NCBI GenBank assembly: GCA_938009235.1
Contig: CALLIK010000004.1
Span: 1-64,000, forward strand
DNA: 64,000 nt
Direction of reading: 5' to 3'
Origin: an uncultured Caulobacterales bacterium
GTDB lineage: Bacteria; Pseudomonadota; Alphaproteobacteria; Caulobacterales; Maricaulaceae
Every line of letters begins with the position of its first letter. The stretch's first letter is position 1. Position numbers and translations under genes: made by a program. Positions 48,381 through 59,074 of the stretch are shown here, one piece after another. The notes under the pieces were generated by a model. The model was not told the DNA's origin. It worked only from the letters and a program-made list of their open reading frames with translations, and did not search any database.

Positions 48381-49265
48381 CTAAACGCCGATATCGATTT
48401 TGCCGCGTACACAGGCATCATAATCTGATGCAAGTGCGTGGCAAACTTCGCCTACGGTGTAATGGATGCCGTCGATTTCTCGAACGGGCGTAACTTCGGC
48501 AGCGGTCCCGACAACGAAACATTCGTCAAAGTCGGACATTTCAGACGGATCAATGTCGCGCTTGTGAACTGTATAGCCGCGTTTTTCGGCTAGCTTAATT
48601 ACTGTGTCGTGCGTTATGCCTTCCAACAGAATGTCATTCGTAGGCGTGTGCAATTCACCCTCTTTAACGAAGAAGATATGCGCGCCTGTACACTCAGCCA
48701 CGCGGCCTTTGAAATCAAACATCAGGGCGTCATCCCAACCTGTCGCTTGGGCTTTATCCTTGGCTAAGGTACAGATCATATAAAGGCCAGCGGCTTTGGA
48801 TTTACAGGGAGCCGAACGCGGGTCAGGGCGAATCCAGTCAGACACACAAAGGCGAATGCCCTTCATTTTGTCAGAAAAATAGCTGCCCCAATGCCAAGCT
48901 GCGACGCCAAAGTGGATTTGATTGCCCTTAGAGGCTACGCCCATCATGTTGGACCCGCGCCATGCGAATGGGCGAAGATATGCATCCTGCAATCCTGTTT
49001 TCTCAAGTGTATCGAGGCAGGCTTGGTCAATTTCTTCTAATGAGTAAGGGATTTCATATCCCAATAGTTTCGCTGAATTCATCAAACGACGGCTATGGTC
49101 TGTTAGACGGAAAATTTTACCTTCATAGGCGCGGTTGCCTTCAAATACACTAGAGCCGTAGTGGAGTGAATGCGTGAGGACATGAATTTTTGACTCGCGC
49201 CAATCGACAAATTCGCCATCTAGCCAAATATGTCCGTCGCGATCATGATAAGCTTTTTCGATCAT
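48381..49265 (-). CDS. ilvE: Branched-chain amino acid aminotransferase
   Basis: HVLTHSLHYGSSVFEGNRAYEGKIFRL, AYLRPFAWRGS, GITHDTVIKLAEKRGY, EITPVREIDG-like. Confidence 0.93.
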   Translation of the reverse strand: MIEKAYHDRDGHIWLDGEFVDWRESKIHVLTHSLHYGSSVFEGNRAYEGKIFRLTDHSRRLMNSAKLLGYEIPYSLEEIDQACLDTLEKTGLQDAYLRPFAWRGSNMMGVASKGNQIHFGVAAWHWGSYFSDKMKGIRLCVSDWIRPDPRSAPCKSKAAGLYMICTLAKDKAQATGWDDALMFDFKGRVAECTGAHIFFVKEGELHTPTNDILLEGITHDTVIKLAEKRGYTVHKRDIDPSEMSDFDECFVVGTAAEVTPVREIDGIHYTVGEVCHALASDYDACVRGKIDIGV

Positions 49266-49391
49266 GATGTTTCTCTCTTGAATCTAGCAGTGAACTGTAG
49301 GCGTCTTGCCAGCAGGTCGATTACACGTCATTTACAAGGGTAAGCTAGATAATGAAATAAAAAATACGATCAGAATTGGGGCTGAATAGAT

Positions 49392-50090
49392 ATGGGTACG
49401 ACTTATCTTGATCGCGCAGATACGCATGTTCTGATTATTGATGATGATGATCGAATCAGAGACTTACTATCTCGGTATTTGCTTAAGCAAGGTTATCGTA
49501 CGAGTGCCGCCGCAAATGCGGATGAAGCCCGTCAAAAAATGAGTGGTTTAAAATACGACCTTCTCATTATTGATATCATGATGCCTGGAGAAGACGGGCT
49601 CAGTCTCACAAAGTCCTTGCGGGAACATCATGATGTTCCAATCATCCTCCTAACCGCATTAGGTGAGCCTGAGCATCGGATTACGGGTTTACGTTCGGGA
49701 GCTGATGATTATTTGGCTAAACCGTTTGAGCCTGAAGAACTGCTACTTAGAATTGATAATGTATTCCGCCGTACAGGAAAGGCGCAATCGGCTCATAAGG
49801 TTGCGTTTGGCCCGTATGAGTATGATCTAATCAAATGTCTTCTGAGAAAGAACGGTAAGCAAATGAAGCTAACCACGGGGGAGCAAACTTTATTGTCTTT
49901 ATTGGCTGGTCAAGCTGGAGCTGTTGTGTCGCGTTATATTTTATCCGAAAATATTAATGCGCAATCCGAACGGGCAGTGGATGTTCAAATGACGCGCCTT
50001 CGTCGAAAACTTGAAGATGACACGTCCGAGCCACAATATTTGCTAACCGTAAGGGGAGAAGGCTATCGCCTTGTCTCCGACGTGGTGTAG
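49392..50090 (+). CDS. OmpR-family response regulator
   Basis: VLIIDDDDRIRDLLSRYLLKQGY, DLLIIDIMMPGEDGLSLTKSLR, C-terminal winged helix. Confidence 0.95.
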   Translation: MGTTYLDRADTHVLIIDDDDRIRDLLSRYLLKQGYRTSAAANADEARQKMSGLKYDLLIIDIMMPGEDGLSLTKSLREHHDVPIILLTALGEPEHRITGLRSGADDYLAKPFEPEELLLRIDNVFRRTGKAQSAHKVAFGPYEYDLIKCLLRKNGKQMKLTTGEQTLLSLLAGQAGAVVSRYILSENINAQSERAVDVQMTRLRRKLEDDTSEPQYLLTVRGEGYRLVSDVV

Positions 50091-50099
50091 TCTTTAGCT

Positions 50100-51398
50100 G
50101 TGATCTCAATTCGAAATATATTGCCGAAGTCAATTTTTTGGCGAGCTTTTTTGATTATAATTTTGCCAATTGTCGTGATGCAAATGATGGTCGCTTGGTT
50201 CTTTTTCAATGCGCATTGGGCGCGTGTCACTTCTAGCTTGTCTGACTCTGTCGCTGCTGATGTGGCTGTAGCTACTCAGTTGTTTCAGGAAAACCCAACC
50301 GGTGAGTATGCTAAAAAACTTGATGCTCTCTTGCGGCCTGATATGGAACTTTCTGTGGTGTTGCGCCTGAATGATACTCTGCCAACATCCAGAAGAAATT
50401 CATTTTTTTCTAATTTAGACAAGACCTTACGGCAAAGTCTTACAGATGCCGTAGATGTTCCTTTTTGGTTTGATACTACGCGTTATCCAAATCACATCGA
50501 CATTCGTGTTCAAGTGGACGAAGGTGTCCTACGCTTCGTGGCGGCTCGAGAACGGGTGTTCGCACCGACGGGGTATGTTTTCATATTTTGGTTGATTACG
50601 GCGACGGTTGTTCTCTCTTTGATTTCAATTTTGTTCATTCGACGACAATCCGACCCAATCCGAGAATTGGCCGATGCGGCGGCGGCTTTTGGTAAAGGGC
50701 AGGACATTTCTGGGTTTAAGCCGCGTGGGGCATCTGAGGTGCGGTTGGCGGGTCAAAGCTTCCTAAAAATGCGGCATCGCATTCGGCGGCATTTGGAACA
50801 ACGTACGCTCATGCTTGCAGGTGTGTCTCATGATTTGCGGACGCCTCTAACGCGCCTCAAACTGCAATTGGCTATGCAAGAGGATACCGAAGATACACGT
50901 GCGGCAAGGCGCGACGTCGATGAAATGGAGGCCATGTTAACGGGTTATCTAGATTTTGCCCGAGGCATGGGCAAAGAGAAACCATCGCGTATTAGCTTAT
51001 CTGATTTCATTGCCAGCGCTTTGAAGGGAAAGGCTGTTGCGACTGAAGCTTTTGAAGATCGTGAAATTTCTATTCGACCAATGATGTTAAAGCGGTGCTT
51101 AGGGAACCTGATAAATAACGCTTTGAAATATGCAGAAAATTGCTGTGTGTCCGTGACGCAAACGGATAAATTCATCATGATTTTTGTGGATGACGATGGA
51201 CCAGGCATTCCGTCCGGGCAGCGGCAAGCTGTTTTCAAAGCTTTTCAACGCCTTGATGATGCACGTAATCAAAATACCGAGGGCGTTGGATTAGGGTTAT
51301 CAATAGCACAAGATATTGCACAGCTGCATGGCGGCACAATATTGTTGAGTGACAGTGAAATGGGCGGGTTGCGCGCAACTCTAAGATTGCCGCTATGA
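50100..51398 (+). CDS. EnvZ-like sensor histidine kinase
   Basis: HAMP region; LAGVSHDLRTPLTRLKLQLAM; GNLINNALKYAENC; GVGLGLSIAQDIAQLHGG. Confidence 0.95.
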   Translation: MISIRNILPKSIFWRAFLIIILPIVVMQMMVAWFFFNAHWARVTSSLSDSVAADVAVATQLFQENPTGEYAKKLDALLRPDMELSVVLRLNDTLPTSRRNSFFSNLDKTLRQSLTDAVDVPFWFDTTRYPNHIDIRVQVDEGVLRFVAARERVFAPTGYVFIFWLITATVVLSLISILFIRRQSDPIRELADAAAAFGKGQDISGFKPRGASEVRLAGQSFLKMRHRIRRHLEQRTLMLAGVSHDLRTPLTRLKLQLAMQEDTEDTRAARRDVDEMEAMLTGYLDFARGMGKEKPSRISLSDFIASALKGKAVATEAFEDREISIRPMMLKRCLGNLINNALKYAENCCVSVTQTDKFIMIFVDDDGPGIPSGQRQAVFKAFQRLDDARNQNTEGVGLGLSIAQDIAQLHGGTILLSDSEMGGLRATLRLPL

Positions 51399-52208
51399 TT
51401 ATTTGGCGAGTTGTTTTGCGCGTGCAAATGCCGCTCTAACCGCCATTATCAATAGTTTCGATAATCCGACTTCGGACATCAAGACATCAAGGGCAGCTTG
51501 GGTCGTGCCATTCGGAGATGTAACATTACGGCGAAGCGTTGCAGGGCTATCATCTGTGGATTCGAGAAGCTTGGCCGAGCCGATCACCGTTTGACGTGCT
51601 AGTTTTTCAGCGACATCCTGCGGTAAACCTAAATCCTTAGCGCCGGCTTCTAAGGCCTCAACTAAGTGAAACACATAGGCTGGGCCAGACCCCGAAATTG
51701 CTGTGACGGCGTTCAAGGCCATCTCGCTGTCAACAAAGACAACGTCTCCAGCGGACTTCAATAAGTCCTCAGCTTCTTTCAATCTATCAGGTGGAACCTT
51801 TGGATCGGCAAAAATCGCACTAATCCCAGCGCCAATTGCCGCAGGCGTATTCGGCATGACACGCACAATAATTCGTCCGCCAAAGGCTTCGTCTAAGCGC
51901 CGTAAGCTTGTGCCAGCGAGTACGGATACAATCATCGCCTTTGGTGACAACGCTGCACCTAGCGGGGAGCCTATGTCACTAAAGAGTTGGGGTTTAACGG
52001 CCAATAACACGGTTTGAACTGACTTCGGGATATCGACGACGTCAGTGATGTGTTTCGCGCCGCGCTCAATCGCGTAAATAGCGTGCGGACCTGGTGCAGG
52101 ATCTAAAATGACCAATTTTCGGGGCGCGATTAGACCCGATTCTATCCAACCAGAGAGCAGGGCACCGCCCATCTTTCCGGCTCCAACTAATAGATGTGTT
52201 GCAGCCAT
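51399..52208 (-). CDS. proC: Pyrroline-5-carboxylate reductase
   Basis: LLVGAGKMGGALLSGWIESG, VRVMPNTPAAIGAGISAI, ITAISGSGPAYVFHLVEALEAGAKDLGLP. Confidence 0.96.
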   Translation of the reverse strand: MAATHLLVGAGKMGGALLSGWIESGLIAPRKLVILDPAPGPHAIYAIERGAKHITDVVDIPKSVQTVLLAVKPQLFSDIGSPLGAALSPKAMIVSVLAGTSLRRLDEAFGGRIIVRVMPNTPAAIGAGISAIFADPKVPPDRLKEAEDLLKSAGDVVFVDSEMALNAVTAISGSGPAYVFHLVEALEAGAKDLGLPQDVAEKLARQTVIGSAKLLESTDDSPATLRRNVTSPNGTTQAALDVLMSEVGLSKLLIMAVRAAFARAKQLAK

Positions 52209-52741
52209 TAGTGTTGTGCCGCTAGATCAACTAGCGCGCTTGTGAGGGCGTCTTCAGGCGATTTCCCTGCCCATATGACGTATTGGCAAGCGGGATATCC
52301 ACGCTCAGCTGCATCTAAGGCATGGGCTATCATGTCCATGGCTTGTTCCGTCCCAAGCTTGGCTCCCCCTCGGAATGAGGCTGCGTCGCGATAGACCAAG
52401 CCTCTGTTCTTGTCCCAATAATCGAAATGTCCAGAGGCAAGCCTCTCATTGAGGAGGCTCATTAATCTGCAAATGTCGTCTGTTCGTCCGCCAGGCATAC
52501 GCCCTTCAAACAATAGAAAGACCTGAACTTGTTCGGTCGCCGCATTCCAGGTCATTGAGACATTATGCTCACACCAGAGACCAGGCAGGGTTATTTGTAG
52601 CTCATTGATGTCAGCCCGTTCGTGGTCATAGCCTTCTGCCACGCAAATGCGTGTGAACACTTCCAGCGGATTTTGTCGGACACTTAGTGACCCCGCTAGG
52701 TTCGGACTTGGCCGTATATGACGTTGATCAGCGTATGACAT
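52208..52741 (-). CDS. YbjN-domain-like protein
   Basis: LWCEHNVSMTWNAATEQVQVFLLFEGRMPGGRTDDICRLMSLLNERLASGHFDYWDKNRGLVYR; precedes proC as in other alphaproteobacteria. Confidence 0.75.
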   Translation of the reverse strand: MSYADQRHIRPSPNLAGSLSVRQNPLEVFTRICVAEGYDHERADINELQITLPGLWCEHNVSMTWNAATEQVQVFLLFEGRMPGGRTDDICRLMSLLNERLASGHFDYWDKNRGLVYRDAASFRGGAKLGTEQAMDMIAHALDAAERGYPACQYVIWAGKSPEDALTSALVDLAAQH

Positions 52742-52877
52742 GTATTCCCGTGAATCACTTTAACTCTCAGGCATACGCTATGGGCATTCGCGATTCTGGC
52801 AAGGGCCGTGTCTAGTCCTCGTGTTGATAACCGTAAAACGAATGCGTAATCTGTAAACATACGCTGAATATATTAGC

Positions 52878-54152
52878 TCACTGTGGATAAAGTCGTACAG
52901 AGTTGTCGCCTTCTTGGGCTCGAATATCTCCACTTGTATAATAAGTGCGTCCAAAACTGTCGGTTAAAGACACTGTAATGAAGGGAGACGGGGCGTAGGG
53001 GTCAAAGTGTGTGCTGTCTGTCACAAGGCTAAATGGAATACGTGTTTCCATGCCTCGTAAAATGAGGGTTTGTTCGGTTAGCACTGGGTTCTCATTATAT
53101 TGCCCTCTATCCTGTTTAAGCACGATTTTTAACCGAGCGTCGCTAGGGATACCTTTAACGGGCTCAAAACTGGCCACGCCTTTAATCAAGGCTTGCGCCA
53201 TGAGTTCGGGACGTAAGTTCAAGCCGCGTTTCGTATCTTTGCCTTGCTTAATCGCGTCCAAACCTATCTCGTATTCAATATCTGCCCCTGTAAAAATAAC
53301 GGGTGCTCTCATGACAAAAATTTTGCGTCCAAAGGTGTCTGTTATCCAAGTTTTGAAGACGAGAGAGGCGATGTTCTCTCGCTCCCAAAGTCCGCGTTCA
53401 AGATTGAAATCTATTGTATCCACTCTCTGATTGAGAGGGATAAGTTGCTCTGCGGCGAGGGACATCGATAGTCCGCCTGCAGGGGCATCTTCAAGCAGTT
53501 GAATGTGAACATTGGCACCTGCTGGGGCTGTATGATTTTTTGGGAGTATGATTTTTCCGCGTATAGTTCCTTGCGCTGTAAAGTCAGGCGCTTGAAACTC
53601 AGATCGTTTCATTCCTTCAATATCTAATAGCGTGAGAATGACACCTTGGTCCTCTGTGACGGGAACGGGCTGCCTCGCTTGCAAGATGATGTTGCGATTG
53701 GCGTCTCTGACGACGGCGTCGATATAATGGGGGTGCTTGAGGTCAGGCAGAGCTATTTTGAGTTTTGTTTCTTGGGATAAGCCATTGAGGAAGAGTGTTT
53801 TCATTAACACCGGCGTTGGAGAGGAGGTAATTCCGTTCGGACTAGGCTTGGAAATTGAAACCTCCAAAGAGATCTTTTCTGCTACACTAGGTCCGTCATA
53901 TATAATTTTTATAGACAGATTATCTGTCTCAGATTCTAGCTCTGCAGGCGTGAATTGCGGTTCATCTTGACCAAGTATGTTTTGTATGAATTGATCAAGT
54001 GATGGTGCAGGCGCCGTAGATTGAGCCCAAGCTGATCCTGTATTTAGACCTAGTGACACCCAAATGATTGCCGTGATTGTTGTGCATCGCTCCCACATCA
54101 AAGTGGGGTGGCGGTAGAATAAGGCGGAAACGTGGCGGTTAATGATTTTCAA
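52878..54152 (-). CDS. Secreted protein with tandem YbaY/YscW-like domains
   Basis: Signal peptide ...GSAWAQS; IRGKIILPKNHTAPAGANVHIQLLEDAPAGGLSMSLAAEQLIPLNQRVDTIDFNLE resembles YbaY-type domains. Confidence 0.5.
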   Translation of the reverse strand: MKIINRHVSALFYRHPTLMWERCTTITAIIWVSLGLNTGSAWAQSTAPAPSLDQFIQNILGQDEPQFTPAELESETDNLSIKIIYDGPSVAEKISLEVSISKPSPNGITSSPTPVLMKTLFLNGLSQETKLKIALPDLKHPHYIDAVVRDANRNIILQARQPVPVTEDQGVILTLLDIEGMKRSEFQAPDFTAQGTIRGKIILPKNHTAPAGANVHIQLLEDAPAGGLSMSLAAEQLIPLNQRVDTIDFNLERGLWERENIASLVFKTWITDTFGRKIFVMRAPVIFTGADIEYEIGLDAIKQGKDTKRGLNLRPELMAQALIKGVASFEPVKGIPSDARLKIVLKQDRGQYNENPVLTEQTLILRGMETRIPFSLVTDSTHFDPYAPSPFITVSLTDSFGRTYYTSGDIRAQEGDNSVRLYPQ

Positions 54153-54741
54153 CCCATATTGGGTGTTTGATCATAATGTTCTTAAAAAGTTCAGACGCTA
54201 TACAAGCGGTTAGCCACGCTTGTAGATGTGTGACGTCATCTGTTTCAGCCCACCATTCAGGCTCTACAGCTGCAAATTGCCGAACAAATGGAAAGCTGGC
54301 CATATCATTGGGCCCGAGCGTGCCTCCCGATAAAAATGGAGTCTTAGCAAGTCGATCTTCTAGTAAAGACAGAGCCGCTATCGCTTGAACGCGGTGACTT
54401 AAATCTACATCACCTCGTTTGAGAGTGTCATCATAGCGTGACGCGTATTTATAACGATCAAGATGAAATTTGAATGACCCGTCTATAGAGACGACAATGT
54501 TTACGTCGATGTCCACATTCGGCAAGGCCCACTTCATTATGTCTAGGCTTTCGTCTAATACGGTGCCGTCGGATAAAACCAGAATAGGAACTGAGCCTTT
54601 TGGGGACGCGTCGAGCATCGCGGTAGGTTTGTCACGCAGTACAATTTCTCGGTGCTGAAAGACGGTCTCTGCGACATGGAGCGCCATGCGGGCCCTCATC
54701 GCGTAAGGGCATCTCCTGAAGCTGTAGAGGACGTGAGGCAA
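54139..54741 (-). CDS. Glutathione S-transferase family protein
   Basis: VLYSFRRCPYAMRARMALHVAETVFQHREIVLRDKPTAMLDASPKGSVPILVLSDGTVLDESLDIMKW. Confidence 0.88.
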   Translation of the reverse strand: MPHVLYSFRRCPYAMRARMALHVAETVFQHREIVLRDKPTAMLDASPKGSVPILVLSDGTVLDESLDIMKWALPNVDIDVNIVVSIDGSFKFHLDRYKYASRYDDTLKRGDVDLSHRVQAIAALSLLEDRLAKTPFLSGGTLGPNDMASFPFVRQFAAVEPEWWAETDDVTHLQAWLTACIASELFKNIMIKHPIWVENH

Positions 54742-55656
54742 TTATGTGGCCTTACGCCCTATATGGGATTCGCCGCGTTCGCGGGCGAGGGAGATTTGCT
54801 TTTGGCGTTCTGCAAAGGCTGACTTTTGATCTGGTGTCATTTCATCATGGCAGTGATGGCAGGAGACGCCTTTTACATATTGAGCCAAATCTTTATCGGC
54901 CTCCGTAATCGGGCGACGGCAGGCGAAGCATTGATCATAGTCGGACTCTTCCAACCCATGCCCAACAGCGACGCGTTGGTCAAAAACGAAACAATCACCT
55001 TCCCAAAGGCTACTCTCTGTCGGTTGCGTTTCGAGATATTTCAGGATGCCGCCCTTGAGGTGATAAACATCATCGAACCCATTTTCCAACATAAAGGACG
55101 AGGCCTTTTCACATCGAATACCGCCTGTGCAAAACATAGCGACTTTAGGCTTTACGATTTTGTCTCGATTGGCTTCAACCCAAGCGGGGAATTCGCGGAA
55201 CGTATTTGTTTCGGGGTTTACAGCGCCCTTGAAAGTCCCAATTCCAACTTCGTAGTCATTGCGTGTGTCTATCAAAATTGTATTGGGATCCGAGATCAAC
55301 GCATTCCAATCCGCAGGATCGACATATGTGCCAACGGTTGTGTTGGGGTCTACGCCTTCAACACCCATTGTCACGATTTCGCGTTTTAAGCGCACTTTCA
55401 TGCGGTAGAACGGCATCTCTTCTGCGGTGGAATATTTGACGTCCAAATCCGTCAGGCGTTTATCTGCCCGTAGGAATGTGATGACCGAGTCAACTGCGTC
55501 TTTCGGTCCTGCGATTGTACCGTTGAGACCTTCTTGGGCCAATAAAAGCGTGCCTTTGACTCCGACCAAATCACACATGTCCTGCAACGGCGGGCGGAGT
55601 TTGGTATAGTCTGGGAACGACGTGAATTTATATAAGGCTGCGACATGAAAGGTCAT
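54742..55656 (-). CDS. trhO: tRNA uridine 5-oxyacetic-acid pathway hydroxylase, rhodanese-type TrhO (YceA)
   Basis: [82 protein letters not shown], CxxC cluster [12 protein letters not shown]. Confidence 0.95.
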   Translation of the reverse strand: MTFHVAALYKFTSFPDYTKLRPPLQDMCDLVGVKGTLLLAQEGLNGTIAGPKDAVDSVITFLRADKRLTDLDVKYSTAEEMPFYRMKVRLKREIVTMGVEGVDPNTTVGTYVDPADWNALISDPNTILIDTRNDYEVGIGTFKGAVNPETNTFREFPAWVEANRDKIVKPKVAMFCTGGIRCEKASSFMLENGFDDVYHLKGGILKYLETQPTESSLWEGDCFVFDQRVAVGHGLEESDYDQCFACRRPITEADKDLAQYVKGVSCHHCHDEMTPDQKSAFAERQKQISLARERGESHIGRKAT

Positions 55657-55697
55657 GGGCGCGATCTAGGTCCAGAGGGTAGGATCGTCAAGTTGCT

Positions 55698-56165
55698 CTA
55701 GCGGTTCACGGTGACAGGTTGCGGTGCGGTAAGGCTTGAAATGACACTTTGGTAGATCGGATTGCCTTCAAGTTGCTGCATGAAATCATCAGATACGCCT
55801 TGGCGTTTCAATAAGGTTCTCATGGAGTCTTCTATGACCGCGGGGTTATTGCAGGTCTTTGCGACAATTTTAAGATCTCTAATGCCTTGGCCATGCTTTA
55901 GCTCAGCCTCTAGTTTTTTGACTGCAAAGGTCAAACTAATCATTTGCATTAACCCAGGCGTCTTGCCTTGCGCCCGGTCTATAGATGCTGCTGTTAGAGC
56001 CTTTATCGAAGAACTCGCCCGTTTCTCGATGCGCTTAATGGCGCTATCTGCGCGCGGCGCAATCCATTCCGACGTACATACGACCGCAGGGTCTGGTGTC
56101 GAAGCGCAGCCTGCAAGAAGGACAATCGCGGAAAAGACAAAAGGGGCTCGAAGATAAAATTTCAT
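55698..56165 (-). CDS. Hypothetical lipoprotein
   Basis: Lipobox IVLLAGCAS; no recognised domain. Confidence 0.55.
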   Translation of the reverse strand: MKFYLRAPFVFSAIVLLAGCASTPDPAVVCTSEWIAPRADSAIKRIEKRASSSIKALTAASIDRAQGKTPGLMQMISLTFAVKKLEAELKHGQGIRDLKIVAKTCNNPAVIEDSMRTLLKRQGVSDDFMQQLEGNPIYQSVISSLTAPQPVTVNR

Positions 56166-56220
56166 GATTTAAACCTAGAGGACTGCGAAAAGACTAGCAA
56201 GTTCGCTATACGGTTTTAGC

Positions 56221-56967
56221 TTACTCGTTTGCCTCGTCTGTATTTGCGGGTGAGGTATAACCCACATCGAATGGGTGCGCGACGAGCATGGTCCAATAGG
56301 TTGAGTGAGCCGTTGTTGGCTCATAAATGAGAGCGAGGCCAAATTCGCTTACATCATCACGGAGTAAGTTCTCATTGTGGCCAGGCGACTTTTTCCAGCC
56401 GTCAAATACATCAGCCCAATTCATTTGGCCAGTTGCGACATTTTCTGCTGCAATCGAGAAGTAATATCCCTGCCGTTGAATACGGTCGCCAGATACTGAT
56501 CCATCTGTGCCTGTGTGGCTGATGATACCCGCGTTTGCGATATCGCGTGAATGAACCTCTGATGCGCGGTTCAGCCTGTCATTGTAAACCAAAGCCTTTA
56601 GGTCTTTCGACGCGCGATAGGCATTTAAGTCTGCCAGTGCGCGGTCAAAATCTAATGTTTCAGGTGGAGTGCGCGGAAAGGCTGCGTTTTCTCCGAAGCC
56701 ATTATTCAAACGGCAAAGCATTTCAGGTTTCGATGTGTCGGCTTGATAAATAACGCTGCCTCGGCATTTTGGACTATCGGCTTTACAAAGAGCTTCACAG
56801 GCTTCGGTCGAAATAACGGTTTGTATATTGTATGTGCCGTCATCAACTTCGAATTGACCTATGGGCGGCGTAGCAAATGCCACCCCCGCACTGATGAAGC
56901 TGAAGGTTGTGACAACAGCTACGTTGACTGTAGCCCATTTTTTGAAATTCAAGGTACGTTGTTTCAT
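56221..56967 (-). CDS. Secreted protein with N-terminal PAN/Apple-like and C-terminal CAP (SCP/PR1) domain
   Basis: EACEALCKADSPKCRGSVIYQ...CRLNN; LNAYRASKDLKALVYNDRLNRASEVHSRDIANAGIISHTGTDGSVSGDRIQRQGYYFSIAAENVATG...WKKSPGHNENLLRDDVSEFGLALI. Confidence 0.88.
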   Translation of the reverse strand: MKQRTLNFKKWATVNVAVVTTFSFISAGVAFATPPIGQFEVDDGTYNIQTVISTEACEALCKADSPKCRGSVIYQADTSKPEMLCRLNNGFGENAAFPRTPPETLDFDRALADLNAYRASKDLKALVYNDRLNRASEVHSRDIANAGIISHTGTDGSVSGDRIQRQGYYFSIAAENVATGQMNWADVFDGWKKSPGHNENLLRDDVSEFGLALIYEPTTAHSTYWTMLVAHPFDVGYTSPANTDEANE

Positions 56968-57074
56968 GCCGTTAGCTTAGAAATGTTTTTGAATTCGCAA
57001 AGTTACAATAACAGTGAATGTCTAAGGATCGGTACAAATGGGGGTTAATTCTTCGTCAGGTTTTACCCTGATAA

Positions 57075-59045
57075 CTATCCTGCGCTTCCTGCGGCCATAT
57101 CGCGTTCCGCCGTGAAAGCCTCTTCTAGATTCTGATAAAATATCGACAAAGCTTGCGCGCGGGCATTATCAATTGTTGGGTCTGGCGCGGAGAGCGGGAC
57201 GAAAGGCACACCTTTGTGCGCGCCAATCATATAGGCTTTCCAAATATCAACGGGAAGCGATCCTCCCGTGATTTTCAACATCTTACTATTGTCATCATTT
57301 CCAAGCCATACGCCTGTTGTCATCTCGGCTGTGAACCCGATGAACCACCCATCGCGGTAATCTTGTGAGGTGCCAGTTTTCCCGCCTGCTTGACGTTTGC
57401 CAAGACGTGCGCCGTGACCTGTACCTGTGTCGACGACATCGCGTAGCATAGACGTCATTTGTCGCGCATAGGGGACAGGGTAAACACGGCGTCCCGCGAC
57501 TGTACGGCGACGATAGAGCGGCGCGCCCGTCGTGTTCTTAATGTCCGTGATCATATGTGTTGGGCGTAACAAGCCTTCATTGGCGAAGACGGAATAGCCG
57601 CGTGTCATTTCGACGAGTGTGACCTCTGATGACCCCAATGCGATTGAGTATTCAGGTCGTAGTTTACTTTTGACTCCAAACCGTTTCGCGAGGGAGATGA
57701 CTTCTGTCGGGCCGACTTCTGCTGTGACTTGCGCGGCTATTGTATTGATCGAGAGTTTGAGCGCTTCACGAATTGTCATGGGGCCGCGATATCGTCGGGT
57801 GTAATTCTCTGGCGCCCAATCCCCAATTTCTGTTGGTTGATCAATGCGAACTGTTCCAGGTGTAAAACCGTGTTCTAATGCGGTCGCATAAGCAAATGTC
57901 TTAAAGCTTGATCCGGGTTGACGTTTAGCTTGGTGAGCGCGATTGTATTTCGAAGCTTTGTAATCACGCCCGCCGACAAGTGCCAGAACAGCGCCAGTGG
58001 AATTGTCGATGGAGACAAGAGCGCCGTTTCCTACGTTCTTACTTTTACCCGATTTTCTTAAAGCGTTCTCCAACGCAGCTTGCGCAACTTTCTGACGTTT
58101 TGTGTCAATGGTTGTTGTGATGATGAGGTCTTTCTGATCACCGCTTATGAGCGTCGGAGCCTGTTCCGCAACCATGTCGAAAATATAACCAATCAACTTT
58201 TCGTCGATTAACGGGTCAGCATCAGGAACAATGACGGGAGGGTTGTCTAGCGCCTCTTGCTGTTGCGTGATCGAAATCATGTTATTAGCGACCATGCGTT
58301 GCAACACACGTTTAGAACGGGTGAGGGCGCGGTCGTAATGTTCTGTTGGATTATAACGCGATGGGGCTTGGGGCAAACCAGCAAGAAGGGCCGCCTCGGA
58401 GAGCTTTATGTCGCGCGCAGATTTACCAAAATATTTCTGAGAGGCGGCTTCGACACCAAAAACACGTGGACCCATTGGGATGCGATTGATGTAAAGTTCT
58501 AAAATCTCTGGCTTGGACAATAGGGATTCCATATCGCGAGCTAGGATGGCTTCTTGGAATTTCCGACGATAGGACTTCTCTGGCGACAAAACGATGTTTT
58601 TCACGAGCTGCTGCGTGAGTGTAGATCCGCCTTGAGTTTTCTCGCCCGCCCGCGTGTTTTCCAGCAGAGCGCGTAAGATGGCTTTGTTGTCGATGCCTGC
58701 ATGCTCGTAGAAACGCTCGTCTTCAATCGCGAGGAACGCATCACCGACATAGTTTGGCATCTGGCCCAGTTTTAACGGCTCACCAATATAAGGTCCGCGA
58801 TGCCCTATTTGGTTTCCGTCTTTATCCAGCAAGGTCATATTTGGCTGGAGGTTCAACTGCCACATTGTCCGTTTATCAGGTAGGGACGGTAAATCCTTGA
58901 ACAAATAGTAACGTGTCTGGAAATAGGCCAAGGCCGTAACCGCAGACAAAATCGCAAGTGTAATTAGCCAAAAGGTCTGGCGTTTGCGTTTGCGATTATC
59001 ATTCGCCACCAATTCTGGGTTTATGTCAGCACGAAATGTTGGCAT
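57075..59045 (-). CDS. Class A penicillin-binding protein (PBP1A-type)
   Basis: FLAIEDERFYEHAGIDNKAILRALLEN, GGSTLTQQLVKN, RQPGSSFKTFAYATALE, SINTIAAQ, GKTGTSQDYRDGWFIGF. Confidence 0.95.
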   Translation of the reverse strand: MPTFRADINPELVANDNRKRKRQTFWLITLAILSAVTALAYFQTRYYLFKDLPSLPDKRTMWQLNLQPNMTLLDKDGNQIGHRGPYIGEPLKLGQMPNYVGDAFLAIEDERFYEHAGIDNKAILRALLENTRAGEKTQGGSTLTQQLVKNIVLSPEKSYRRKFQEAILARDMESLLSKPEILELYINRIPMGPRVFGVEAASQKYFGKSARDIKLSEAALLAGLPQAPSRYNPTEHYDRALTRSKRVLQRMVANNMISITQQQEALDNPPVIVPDADPLIDEKLIGYIFDMVAEQAPTLISGDQKDLIITTTIDTKRQKVAQAALENALRKSGKSKNVGNGALVSIDNSTGAVLALVGGRDYKASKYNRAHQAKRQPGSSFKTFAYATALEHGFTPGTVRIDQPTEIGDWAPENYTRRYRGPMTIREALKLSINTIAAQVTAEVGPTEVISLAKRFGVKSKLRPEYSIALGSSEVTLVEMTRGYSVFANEGLLRPTHMITDIKNTTGAPLYRRRTVAGRRVYPVPYARQMTSMLRDVVDTGTGHGARLGKRQAGGKTGTSQDYRDGWFIGFTAEMTTGVWLGNDDNSKMLKITGGSLPVDIWKAYMIGAHKGVPFVPLSAPDPTIDNARAQALSIFYQNLEEAFTAERDMAAGSAG

Positions 59046-59074
59046 TCTCTCCTTAGCCCCCTAAAGGACGTCGT

